From Amycolatopsis jejuensis (GTDB taxonomy: Bacteria > Actinomycetota > Actinomycetes > Mycobacteriales > Pseudonocardiaceae): 64,000 bases of DNA. The position numbers and the translations under genes are program-made. The stretch covers positions 29,623 to 93,622 of the forward strand of contig NZ_JNYZ01000034.1 in the NCBI RefSeq assembly GCF_000717335.1, read 5' to 3'. Shown here piece after piece: positions 18,725 through 27,217 of the stretch; the stretch's first letter is position 1; each line of letters starts with the position of its first letter. The notes below the pieces were generated by a model that made no database searches, was not told the origin of the DNA, and worked only from the letters and a program-made list of their open reading frames with translations.

Positions 18725-19842
18725 GGCTGATGCTGACCGGTGACCTGCTGGTCGACCGGGACGATCCAGGGAGCGCGTTCGAGCTGGTCGCCCCGGTCCT
18801 CCGGCGGGCCGACGTGCTGTTCGGCAACAACGAGTGCGTCTACACCACGTCCGAGGTCCGGGCGCCGGGCGCGGGAATCCGGGTAGCGGTGCCGCCGGGA
18901 AATGCAAAATCGTTGCGCGACAACGGTTTCGACGTCCTGTCCCTGGCCAACAACCATACGCTCGACGCGGGTCACGAAGGGCTGGTGGAAACCCTGCGTA
19001 CGCTCGGCGACCTCGGCCTGGCCACCTGCGGTGCCGGACCGGACCTGGCCGCGGCCACGAGCCCGGCCCTCGCTCGGCACGGCGACGAGACGGTGGCCTT
19101 CCTCGCCTACACCTGCGTGTTCCCGCCGGGACACCAGGCGCGGGAAGGGGTTCCGGGGGTCGCGGATCTGAACGTGGTCGTGTTCCCGGAGAGCGACATC
19201 GAGGTCGCGCAGTCCGGTGCCTTGCCCACTTTGCGGGCCATCGCCGACCCCCGCAGCCTCGACCGGCTCGCCGCGCAGGTGCGGGCCGCGCGGGAGTCGG
19301 CGGACCACGTGGTGATCAGCATTCATGGCGGCGATGGGACCCGTCCGGCGAGCCTGTACGAGTACGAGCGGCAGTTCGCGCATTGCGCGATCGACGCCGG
19401 CGCGGCGATCGTGGCCGGGCACCATCATCACCTGCTTCGCGGCATCGAGCACTACGGCGGCGGGATCGTGTTCTACGGCCTCGCGCATCTGGTGTTCGAC
19501 GTGCCGCGGTTCGGCGAGGAGGTCTCATCGTCCACTGTGGACTTCTTCGCCGGCCGCAACGGCGAGTACGCGCTGGGGCCGCGGGAGGGATATCCCTTGC
19601 TGCCCATGCATCCCGATGCGCGGATGACGATGGTCGCGGTCTGCGAGCTGACGCCGGCCGGGCTGGTCCGGGCGGGATTCGTCCCGTGCCGGATCAACCC
19701 GGCCGGGCAGCCTGATCCGCGCGGCACGGGGGAGGAGATCGTGGAGTACGTACGGAGCCTGATTGCGCAGGCCGGTCTACCGCCGGTGCGTTGCGTCGTC
19801 GAGGATGTCGATGGCCTGCCCGTCGTCTGGGTGCAGCCATGA
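18721..19842 (+). CDS. CapA-family metallophosphoesterase-like protein
   Basis: A 373-aa protein of the PGA_cap (CapA) family, a calcineurin-like metallophosphoesterase fold. Visible motifs are LTGDLLVDRD near the N-terminus, GNNECVYT, SLANNHTLDAG, ISIHGGDG and GHHHHLLRG, which together supply the usual Asp, Asn and His metal ligands. There is no signal peptide or membrane anchor, so unlike capsule CapA it should be cytoplasmic. The GTG start overlaps the receptor stop (GTGA) and its own stop overlaps the amidase start (ATGA), so it belongs to this catabolic operon. Its reaction there is unknown. Confidence 0.85.
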   Translation: MRLMLTGDLLVDRDDPGSAFELVAPVLRRADVLFGNNECVYTTSEVRAPGAGIRVAVPPGNAKSLRDNGFDVLSLANNHTLDAGHEGLVETLRTLGDLGLATCGAGPDLAAATSPALARHGDETVAFLAYTCVFPPGHQAREGVPGVADLNVVVFPESDIEVAQSGALPTLRAIADPRSLDRLAAQVRAARESADHVVISIHGGDGTRPASLYEYERQFAHCAIDAGAAIVAGHHHHLLRGIEHYGGGIVFYGLAHLVFDVPRFGEEVSSSTVDFFAGRNGEYALGPREGYPLLPMHPDARMTMVAVCELTPAGLVRAGFVPCRINPAGQPDPRGTGEEIVEYVRSLIAQAGLPPVRCVVEDVDGLPVVWVQP

Positions 19843-21278
19843 CCCCGTGGTGGGCGGCGGATGCCGTGACGATCAGTCAGGCGGTACGCAATCGCGAGGT
19901 GAGCGCGACCGAGGTGGTTGCGGATGTCCTGGCGCACACGAAGACCACGGACGCCGACCTGCACGCGATGGCGTACCTGGGCGTCGACGAAGCGTACGAA
20001 CAGGCACATGCGGTGGACCTCGCGCTCGCGGCTGGGCGCGACCCCGGTCCGCTGGCTGGCGTGCCGGTGACGGTGAAGGACGTGTTGTTCACCAAGGACA
20101 TGCCGACCGCGGCCGGGCATGTGCCGTACCGGGATTTCCTCGCGGGGTCTGACGATCTGTCGGTGGCGAGGCTGCGTCGCGCGGGCGCGGTGGTGATCGG
20201 CAAGACCGCGGTGTACGAGCTGGCGTACGGCCCCAGCGACAGCCCGCAGTGGCCCGCGGTCCGCAACCCGTGGCGTACCGACCTGACGTCCGGCGGGTCC
20301 AGTTCGGGAGCCGCGGTGGCGGTCGCGGCCGGGATGGGCCCGATCGCCGTCGGCACTGACGGCGGCGGCTCGATCCGCTGCCCGGCGAGTTTCTGCGGCA
20401 TCGTCGGGCTGAAGCCGTCACGCGGGCGGATTCCGGTGCTCGTCGACAGCCGGTACCCGGGGTTGTCCAGCTGGGGCACGCTCGGCCACATCGGCCCGAT
20501 GGCGCGGACAGTCGCCGACACCGCGCTGGCACTCGACGTGATGACGGGACCGGACCCGCGGGTCGCCTCGTCGCTGCCCGCGCCGGGGCCGGGCTGGCTG
20601 ACGGTGCCGGAAACCGAGCTGCGGCAAGCAAAAGTCTGCTACAGCCGCGACTGGGGTTACGCCGTCACCGACCCGGCCGTGCTGGCGCAGGTGGACGAGG
20701 TGGTGGAGCGGCTCTCGGCCGAACTGGCCACGCCGATCGCCCATCGCGACCCGAAGTGGGTCGACCCGGCCCCGCTGATGCCGCCGCTGATCGCCGCCGA
20801 CGCCGACCTGCAGGGGATGCGTGACCTCATCGCGCGGACCGGCGTGCAGCCCAGCGCGAGCATCGCGGCGATGCTGAGCCGGGAGTGGACCGCCGAAGAG
20901 CTCACCGAGGCCCGCCAGGGGACGTATCGGCTGGTCCGCGAGATGGCCGGGTACCTCGACGGATTCGACCTGCTCATCACGCCGACCATGGCCGTGCTGC
21001 CGTTCCCGGCGGCCGATCCGGGGCCGGTGCTCGACGGGCGGCTCTGCGAGGACATCGCCCGCTGGGCGCCGTTCACCTTCCCGATGAACCTGACCGGACA
21101 GCCCGCGATCTCCGTGCCCGCGGGCTGGACCGCGGACGGCGTCCCGGTCGGCGTGCAGATCGTCGGACGGCAGTTCGGCGACGCGCTCGTCCTGCGGTTT
21201 GCCCAGCTCTGGGAACAGCTTTCGCCGTGGCGGCACCTCCGGCCGCCGGCGGCCGACCCCGCGACCGAAGGGTGCTGA
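19839..21278 (+). CDS. Amidase-signature family hydrolase (second copy)
   Basis: A 479-aa amidase with Lys80 (GVPVTVKDVLF), the Ser cluster SGGSSSGAAVA (about 151-161) and nucleophile Ser178 in GTDGGGSIRCPA. It is clearly diverged from the amidase at 12659, so two separate amide-cleaving steps or two substrates are likely. The closest general types are aryl- or aliphatic-amide hydrolases and GatA-like enzymes; there is no GatB or GatC next to it. The ATG overlaps the CapA-like gene. Confidence 0.9.
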   Translation: MTPWWAADAVTISQAVRNREVSATEVVADVLAHTKTTDADLHAMAYLGVDEAYEQAHAVDLALAAGRDPGPLAGVPVTVKDVLFTKDMPTAAGHVPYRDFLAGSDDLSVARLRRAGAVVIGKTAVYELAYGPSDSPQWPAVRNPWRTDLTSGGSSSGAAVAVAAGMGPIAVGTDGGGSIRCPASFCGIVGLKPSRGRIPVLVDSRYPGLSSWGTLGHIGPMARTVADTALALDVMTGPDPRVASSLPAPGPGWLTVPETELRQAKVCYSRDWGYAVTDPAVLAQVDEVVERLSAELATPIAHRDPKWVDPAPLMPPLIAADADLQGMRDLIARTGVQPSASIAAMLSREWTAEELTEARQGTYRLVREMAGYLDGFDLLITPTMAVLPFPAADPGPVLDGRLCEDIARWAPFTFPMNLTGQPAISVPAGWTADGVPVGVQIVGRQFGDALVLRFAQLWEQLSPWRHLRPPAADPATEGC

Positions 21279-21282
21279 ACCG

Positions 21283-22302
21283 ATGAAAGCCATTCGTATC
21301 CACCGTTTCGGCGGCCCGGAGAACCTCGTGCTCGACGAGGTCCCGGACCCCGAACCCGGGCCCGGCCAGGTGGTCATCGACGTGGGCGCGGCCGTGCTCG
21401 GGCACCTGGACGTCGACATCATGCGCGGCGTGTCGCGGCTGCCGTTCGCGCTCCCGCACGTGATGGGGCTGGAGGCCGTCGGCCGGATCAGTGCGCTCGG
21501 TCCCGGGGTCACCGGATGGGCGATCGGCGACCGGGTGCTGCCGTCGATCATCGTCACCTGCGGGGTGTGCCGGTTCTGCCGCGGCGGCGACGATGCGTTG
21601 TGCGTCGACCTGCGGTACCAGGGCAAGACTTTCGCCGAGCGGATGGTGTGCGAGGCCGCGCACCTGACCCGGATCTCGATGGACCTGCCCGACGAGCAGG
21701 TGGTGGCGGTGCCGACCACCTTCGGTACCGCCTGGCACATGCTGTTCACCCGCGGCAACCTGCGGTTCGGCGAAACGGTGCTGATCAATTCCGTCGGCAG
21801 CGGGATCGGGTCGGCGGCGGTCCAGCTCGCCGCCGGCGCCGGAGCGCGCGTGATCGGCACCGCGAGCAGCGACGAGAAGCTCGCCAAGGCCGCGGACCTC
21901 GGCATGCACCACGGCATCAACTACCGCACGGAATCCGTGGTGGAGCAGGTCCGGAAGCTGACCGGCGGACTCGGCGCCGACCTGGTCTTCGAGCACGTCG
22001 GCGGAGACAGCTTCCGGTGGGGACTGGAGAGCATGGCGACCAACGGGCGCATGACGATCTGCGGCGCCCACTCGGGCGAGGTGGTCCCGGTCGACCTGAT
22101 CGAACTCTTCCGCGGCCAGCGGTCGGTGATCGCCTCCTTCGGGTACAGCAAGAACGAAGCGGCACGATGCCTGGACCTGGCCGCCCGCGGCGCGGTGCGG
22201 CCGGTGATCCACGCGACGTACCCGCTGGCCGAGGCCGCCGCGGCGGTCACGGCGATGGAACGGCGCGAGAACTTCGGCCGGATTGCCCTGGTGATGCGCT
22301 GA
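21283..22302 (+). CDS. Zinc-type alcohol dehydrogenase/quinone reductase-like oxidoreductase
   Basis: A 339-aa MDR-superfamily oxidoreductase. The structural zinc lobe is complete (Cys93, Cys96, Cys99, Cys107 in TCGVCRFCRGGDDALC). The catalytic zinc ligands look lost: the usual Cys is Gly40 in AAVLGHLD and the usual GHE is MGLE in HVMGLEAVG. The NAD(P) motif is SVGSGIGSAAVQLA. It may therefore work as a zinc-independent enoyl or quinone reductase rather than a classical alcohol dehydrogenase. It is the last gene of the rightward block and ends one base from a convergent gene. Confidence 0.87.
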   Translation: MKAIRIHRFGGPENLVLDEVPDPEPGPGQVVIDVGAAVLGHLDVDIMRGVSRLPFALPHVMGLEAVGRISALGPGVTGWAIGDRVLPSIIVTCGVCRFCRGGDDALCVDLRYQGKTFAERMVCEAAHLTRISMDLPDEQVVAVPTTFGTAWHMLFTRGNLRFGETVLINSVGSGIGSAAVQLAAGAGARVIGTASSDEKLAKAADLGMHHGINYRTESVVEQVRKLTGGLGADLVFEHVGGDSFRWGLESMATNGRMTICGAHSGEVVPVDLIELFRGQRSVIASFGYSKNEAARCLDLAARGAVRPVIHATYPLAEAAAAVTAMERRENFGRIALVMR

Positions 22303-22303
22303 G

Positions 22304-24682
22304 TCAGGGGTTTCCGGCCGAGACGAACCGGCGCAGCTTCGACGCATCCCGTCGCGTGGGTGCCCGCCCGATCGGCTGGGTCGGGGCGGGGCCCGGGTCG
22401 AGTTCGGGGATGGGCAGTTCCAGCGGTTCCGTGGTGACGGTGTAGCGCTCGCCGTGGTGCACGAGGTCCAGCGATGGTCCGTCGAGCACCCGGTACGTCG
22501 CTGTGTCGTGCTGGATCGACACCTGGAACCGCGTGCCGCGGAAGGTGAGCCGGAACGTGATGCTGCCCAGTTCGTCGGGGAGCCGCGGGGCGAACGACAG
22601 CTGGCCACCGTGGTCACGCAGCCCGCCGAAACCCGCGACCGCGCCCTGCCACGCGCCCGCGAGCGACGCCATGTGCAGGCCGTTGCGCACGTTGTTGTGC
22701 ACGTCGTGGAGGTCGGTGAGCGCGGCCTCGGCGAGGTAGTCGTACGCGAGCTGCAGGTGCCCGACCTCCGCGGCGATCACTGCCTGCGTTCCCGCGGAAA
22801 GCGAGGAATCCCGTACCGTCCGCGCTTCGTAGTAGGCGAAATCGCGGGCCTTTTCCTCCGGGCTGAACGAATCCCCGCACAAATGCAGGGCCAGCACGAG
22901 GTCCGCCTGCTTCACGACCTGCTTGCGATACAGGTCGAAGTACGGATAGTTGAGCAGCAGCGGGTAGAAATCGTCGTCGGTACCGGCGAAATCCCATTCG
23001 TCGTGCTGCAGGAACCCTTCCGACTGCGGATGTACGCCCAGTTCCTGGTCGTACGGCAACGCCATCGCGTCGGCCGCCGCACGCCACGAATCGATTTCCG
23101 CAGTGTCCACTTCGAACTGTGCGGCGACGTCGGGATGGCGCTCGCAGACGTCCGCGGCGGCCAGCAGATTCCGCCGCGCCATCAGGTTCGTGTAGATGTT
23201 GTTGTCCGCCACCGCGGAATACTCGTCCGGCCCGGTGACGCCGTCGATCCGGAAATGCCCGTGGTGGTCGAAATGCCCGAGCGACGCCCATAGCCGCGCG
23301 GTTTCCAGCAGCAGTTCGGCGCCGCAGGTACGCTCGAAAAGCGTGTCCTCGGTGGCATTCACATAGCGCACCACGGCGTCGGCGATGTCCGCGCTCACGT
23401 GGAATGCCGCAGTACCGGCAGGCCAATACGCCGAACATTCCGCGCCATTGATGGACCGCCATGGGAAGGCTGCGCCACGCAAGCCGAGCTGGGTCGCGCG
23501 GTCCCTGGCTTTGTCCATTGTGGAGTGTCGCCACACCAGCGCGTCGCGGGCCGCGTCCGGCATCGTGTACGTGAGCACCGGCAGCACGAAGGTTTCGGTG
23601 TCCCAGAACGCATGCCCGTCGTAACCCGGGCCGGTGAGGCCCTTGCCCGCGATCGCGCGGGTCTCACCGCGGGCCCCGGCCTGCAGCAGGTGGAAGAGCG
23701 CGAACCGGACGGCCTGCTGGAGCTCCGGGTCCCCCTCGAGCTCAATGTCCGACGTGGCCCAGAAATCGTCCAGGAACTGCTGTTGCTCGGCCGCCAGCCC
23801 CTTCCAGCCGGTCTGCCGGGCGCCCGCGAGCGCGGCCTCCACCTGCGCGCGCAGCGCCGGGACGGACCGTTGCGCGGACCAGCCGTAGGCGAGGAACTTC
23901 GTGAGCCGCAGCCGTCCGCCCTTGGGCACGTCGACGGCCGCGGTGAGGCGCGCGAGGTCCTCCTCGGCGTGGATGCGGGTGCGCAGCCCGTTGTCGACCT
24001 CGATCTTGTGGTCCATCGCCGCGGCAATGCGCAATCCGGACATCCGGGTCTGGTGCACCAGCACCCCTTGGTACCCGGTGGCGTGGCAGAACTGGCCCAC
24101 CAGCGGAGCGTCGAGCGCGGCGGCCACCCGAGGGTCGCGCGTGTCCGATTCGATCGGTTCGTTGGCCAGCAGGTCGGACTGCACGACTAGCTGCAGGTCC
24201 TCGTCGAGCGGCTCGACCTCGTACCGGATCGCGGCGACGGCACGCTGGGTGAACGAAACCAGCCGTTCGGTGGTCACCCGCACGCGCCGCCCGGTGGGGG
24301 AGGACCATTCGGTGACGCGGCGCAGGGTGCCTTTGCGGAAGTCGAGCACGCGGTCGTGCGCGGTCGCGATGCCGTACCGCATGTCGAGCGGTTCGTCCTC
24401 GACGAGCAGCCGGATGATCTTGCCGTCGGTGACGTTGACGACCGTCTGGCCTTCCTCCGGGTAGCCGTATCCGCCTTCGGCATAAGGCAGTTCGTGCTGC
24501 TCGTAGAACCCGTTGAGGTAGGTACCGGGCAGCCCGCGCGGTTCGCCCTCTTCGAGGGTGCCGCGCAGCCCGATGTGGCCGTTGGACACCGCGAACGCGG
24601 ATTCGGTGCGCTGCAAGGCATCCACGTCGAGGCCGCGCCAGCGCAGCTCCCACGGCGAGCATTCGTAACCGTGCTCCGTCAC
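22304..24682 (-). CDS. Glycoside hydrolase family 65 disaccharide phosphorylase
   Basis: A 792-aa GH65 protein (maltose, trehalose or kojibiose phosphorylase type) that should split an alpha-glucoside with phosphate to glucose and beta-glucose 1-phosphate. The N-terminal domain has SNGHIGLRGTLEEG. The (alpha/alpha)6 barrel has FWDTETFVLP, and the general-acid Glu lies near residue 487 in VTGPDEYSAVADNN. DVHNNVRNGLHMASLAGAW is the usual phosphate-side motif. The GTG start overlaps the stop of the beta-phosphoglucomutase gene (GTGA), and the pair explains the product's fate. Which disaccharide is used is not visible. Confidence 0.92.
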   Translation of the reverse strand: MTEHGYECSPWELRWRGLDVDALQRTESAFAVSNGHIGLRGTLEEGEPRGLPGTYLNGFYEQHELPYAEGGYGYPEEGQTVVNVTDGKIIRLLVEDEPLDMRYGIATAHDRVLDFRKGTLRRVTEWSSPTGRRVRVTTERLVSFTQRAVAAIRYEVEPLDEDLQLVVQSDLLANEPIESDTRDPRVAAALDAPLVGQFCHATGYQGVLVHQTRMSGLRIAAAMDHKIEVDNGLRTRIHAEEDLARLTAAVDVPKGGRLRLTKFLAYGWSAQRSVPALRAQVEAALAGARQTGWKGLAAEQQQFLDDFWATSDIELEGDPELQQAVRFALFHLLQAGARGETRAIAGKGLTGPGYDGHAFWDTETFVLPVLTYTMPDAARDALVWRHSTMDKARDRATQLGLRGAAFPWRSINGAECSAYWPAGTAAFHVSADIADAVVRYVNATEDTLFERTCGAELLLETARLWASLGHFDHHGHFRIDGVTGPDEYSAVADNNIYTNLMARRNLLAAADVCERHPDVAAQFEVDTAEIDSWRAAADAMALPYDQELGVHPQSEGFLQHDEWDFAGTDDDFYPLLLNYPYFDLYRKQVVKQADLVLALHLCGDSFSPEEKARDFAYYEARTVRDSSLSAGTQAVIAAEVGHLQLAYDYLAEAALTDLHDVHNNVRNGLHMASLAGAWQGAVAGFGGLRDHGGQLSFAPRLPDELGSITFRLTFRGTRFQVSIQHDTATYRVLDGPSLDLVHHGERYTVTTEPLELPIPELDPGPAPTQPIGRAPTRRDASKLRRFVSAGNP

Positions 24683-25410
24683 TTGCCCTCCAGCAGGTCG
24701 GCGAGGTCGTCCACCACCACGTCGGCGCCGTGCGCACGCAGTTCGGCAGCCTGGTTCTCGCGGTTGACCCCCACCACGTAACCGAACCCGCCGGACCTGC
24801 CCGCCTGCACCCCGGACTGCGCGTCCTCGAACACCGCAGCCTGTTTCGGCTCGACACCGAGCGCCGCCGCCCCGGCCAGGAACGAATCCGGCGCAGGCTT
24901 GCCCCGCAGGTGGTCCCGCCGGATCACCAGCCCGTCGACGCGAGCCTCCACGAACCGTGACAGGTCCGCCGCGTCGAGCACCTTCGCCCCATTCGCGGAC
25001 GACGTGACGACAGCGATCCGCAGCCCGGCCCGCTGCGCTTCTTCCAGATAACGCACGGAACCCGGGTACGGATTCACACCCCGCTCGTCGATGATCTTCA
25101 GCACGAGCTCGTTCTTGCGGTTGCCGATCCCGTTGACGGTCGGCGCGTCAACGGTGTCGTCCGGGGTGCCCTCGGGCAGCTCGATCCCGCGGGAGCGCAG
25201 AAACTCGCGAACGCCGTCAGCCCGCGGGCGGCCGTCGACGAAGGCCGCATAGTCGTGGTCGGTGAACTCCTGGAAACCGTCGCCGTCGCGGCTGCGCAAA
25301 TACTCGTCGAACGTCCGTTTCCACGCCTCGCGGTGGAGCACGGCCGTCCCGGTGAGCACGCCGTCGAGGTCGAAGAGACAGGCGGTGATGGTGTCGGGCA
25401 GTCCGATCAT
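24679..25410 (-). CDS. Beta-phosphoglucomutase-like HAD phosphatase/mutase
   Basis: A 243-aa HAD-superfamily protein. FDLDGVLTGTA holds nucleophile Asp14 and acid/base Asp16; the cap has motifs of the beta-phosphoglucomutase group, then VTSSANG, KPAPD and FEDAQSGVQAG complete the core. The start is ATG 25410, where the sequence begins MIGLPDTITACLFD. Upstream in-frame codons run into the next intergenic space and lack family similarity. It should turn beta-glucose 1-phosphate from the coupled GH65 enzyme into glucose 6-phosphate. Confidence 0.9.
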   Translation of the reverse strand: MIGLPDTITACLFDLDGVLTGTAVLHREAWKRTFDEYLRSRDGDGFQEFTDHDYAAFVDGRPRADGVREFLRSRGIELPEGTPDDTVDAPTVNGIGNRKNELVLKIIDERGVNPYPGSVRYLEEAQRAGLRIAVVTSSANGAKVLDAADLSRFVEARVDGLVIRRDHLRGKPAPDSFLAGAAALGVEPKQAAVFEDAQSGVQAGRSGGFGYVVGVNRENQAAELRAHGADVVVDDLADLLEGK

Positions 25411-25420
25411 GCCTTGCAAC

Positions 25421-25792
25421 CTACCGCTCGACGGCGTCCCCCGCGGCCCCCGGTGGATGCGGCCGCACCCGATGGATGAGCTCGTGCACGGTGGCGTCGG
25501 CAAGCCGGTACCGCACCACCCGCCCATCGCGGTGCGCAGTGACCAGCCCGTGCGCCCGCAACAACCGCAACGCCTGCGACACGGCAGTGTCAGTCATCCC
25601 AGTGACGGCAGCAAGGTCGGTGACGCTGATTTCCCGCGCGTAGTGAATGGACACGAGCAACGCAAGCCGCGAGGGATCACCCACCACCGCAAACCGCTCG
25701 GCCCACTCGTCAATGACCGCACGATCACCCAGCCCGGCAACAGCCGCGGCAACGCGATCCGGATCGATAAGACGCTGCGGCTCAGTACTCAC
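25421..25792 (-). CDS. ArsR-family winged-helix regulator
   Basis: A 123-aa DNA-binding protein. The winged helix is seen in FAVVGDPSRLALLVSIHYAREISVTDL followed by AVTGMTDTAVSQALRLLRAHGLV and a wing ending VVRYRLAD. It has no cysteine, so a Cys-based metal site is absent; the His residues near the C-terminus (HELIHRVRPHPP) might bind metal. The start is GTG 25792, giving MSTEPQRLIDPDRV. It lies 10 nt before the phosphoglucomutase start in the same direction and may be cotranscribed. Confidence 0.85.
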   Translation of the reverse strand: MSTEPQRLIDPDRVAAAVAGLGDRAVIDEWAERFAVVGDPSRLALLVSIHYAREISVTDLAAVTGMTDTAVSQALRLLRAHGLVTAHRDGRVVRYRLADATVHELIHRVRPHPPGAAGDAVER

Positions 25793-25836
25793 CACCCGAT
25801 GATCCCACTCCCGCACCGCCCCGCTTCCAGGGCGCC

Positions 25837-25892
25837 GTCCGTGAAGGGAACCTTCACGGAATCTGATTCCCTCATGGTTCCCTTCACGGACT
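25837..25892. repeat. Hairpin repeat, GTGAAGGGAACC type, copy 1
   Basis: An inverted repeat of about 55 nt with outer arms GTCCGTGAAGGGAACC and GGTTCCCTTCACGGAC and an inner stem around GGAATCTGATTCC. It lies between the ROK and ArsR genes, and the TGA of the ROK gene (25884-25886) falls inside it. A nearly identical copy in the opposite orientation is at 29711-29770. Such an element can act as a transcription terminator. Confidence 0.85.
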
Positions 25893-27077
25893 TCCCCCCA
25901 CCCGCCGCTCGAACACCAAACCCTCGGCAGCCCGCAAGCCGACGCTGATCGCACCGGTGAGCACCCCGTCGTCGCCCAGTTCGCCCTGTACGACGGTGGT
26001 CGTGAGCGGCGTGAACGCCCGCAACGCCCGATCAATCGGCTCCAGCAGCAAATCCGCAGCCGTCCCCACCCCACCCCCCAGCACGATCAACTCCGGATCC
26101 ACCACCGCAGCCACCGACGCGACCGTGTAAGCCAGCCGATCCGCCTCCGCCGCCACCGCCCGCCGCGCCAGCTCATCCCCCTCCCGAGCCAGCCGGAACA
26201 CCTCCCGAGCCGACCGAGCCGTCCCGAGCCCCAGCTCCCGAGCCCCCCGGACCACCGACTGCGCCGCCGTCGCCTCCTCCAGATGCCCCCGGGCAGGCGG
26301 TTCACCGGCTTCATCCGACCGCATCCGCCCATACGGCAGATACCCGATCTCCCCGGCCGCGCCGGTCGCCCCGCGGAACACCCGCCCGTCGACCATCAGC
26401 CCCATGCCCACGCCGGTCCCGATCGTGATGCAGCCGACCACCGACGCCCCGCGCGCAGCCCCGCTTTCCCACTCGCCGACGGCGGTGAGGTTGGCGTCGT
26501 TCTCCACCACCAGGTCCGGCCCGACCGCCTGTTCCAGGTCGTCGAGCAGGCCGGGACGGCCCCAGCCGGGCAGGTTCGGCGCGTGCCGGAAACAGCGTTT
26601 GACCGGGTCCGCGACGCCGGGGGAGCCGAGCACGCGCACGACGATGTCGTCGTCGGTGAGCCCGGCCTCGGCGACGATGTCGCGGGCCAGCTCGCCGAGC
26701 GCGGCGACGAGCGCGTTGCCGGAACGGGCGGTGTTGCGCACGTCGCGGCGCGCGACCATGGTGCGGCCCAGGTCGGCGACCGCGACCCGGATCTGCTCGC
26801 GGCCGATGTCGAGGCCCAGCACGTAACCGGCGGTGGGATCGGCCTCGTAGAGCACGGCCGAGCGTCCGGTGCCGGTGGACGTGTGCCCGGTGGCGCGCGC
26901 GAGCCCGGCCGTCTCCAGCGCGAGCAGCGCCTGGCTGACCGTGGGCTTCGACAGCCCGGTGTCCTTCGCCACCTGCGGCCGGGTCGCGGGCCCGCCGCGG
27001 CGCAGCAGGTCGAGCACCGCCCGCTGGTTGATCCTGCGCATCCCGGCCGGGGTGCCGACCGGTGGGGTTCCCGCCAC
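25884..27077 (-). CDS. ROK-family transcriptional regulator
   Basis: A 397-aa ROK protein: an N-terminal MarR-like helix-turn-helix (QRAVLDLLRRGGPATRPQVAKD, then GLSKPTVSQALLALE), an ATPase-like core with GYVLGLDIGREQIRVAVADL and sugar-binding VENDANLTAVGEW, and GVGMGLMVDGRVFRGATGAAGEIG. The zinc motif usual in ROK proteins (CxCGxxGCxE) is missing; the region reads GEPPARGHLEEATA with no cysteine. It probably senses a sugar and may control the GH65 genes nearby. The last codons and stop are formed by the hairpin repeat. Confidence 0.9.
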   Translation of the reverse strand: MAGTPPVGTPAGMRRINQRAVLDLLRRGGPATRPQVAKDTGLSKPTVSQALLALETAGLARATGHTSTGTGRSAVLYEADPTAGYVLGLDIGREQIRVAVADLGRTMVARRDVRNTARSGNALVAALGELARDIVAEAGLTDDDIVVRVLGSPGVADPVKRCFRHAPNLPGWGRPGLLDDLEQAVGPDLVVENDANLTAVGEWESGAARGASVVGCITIGTGVGMGLMVDGRVFRGATGAAGEIGYLPYGRMRSDEAGEPPARGHLEEATAAQSVVRGARELGLGTARSAREVFRLAREGDELARRAVAAEADRLAYTVASVAAVVDPELIVLGGGVGTAADLLLEPIDRALRAFTPLTTTVVQGELGDDGVLTGAISVGLRAAEGLVFERRVGGSP

Positions 27078-27217
27078 CTGCTGTGTTTCCTTCCCGTTCC
27101 GACGTCCGTCCTGCCACGGTAACCGGGTTCGCCCTGCTTCGGCAGGAAACCTTCTTTTGGCCGTCCCGGTGACGATACGGGTTCGCGCGGCCGATCCGGT
27201 GACGGCACGCGGAGCGG

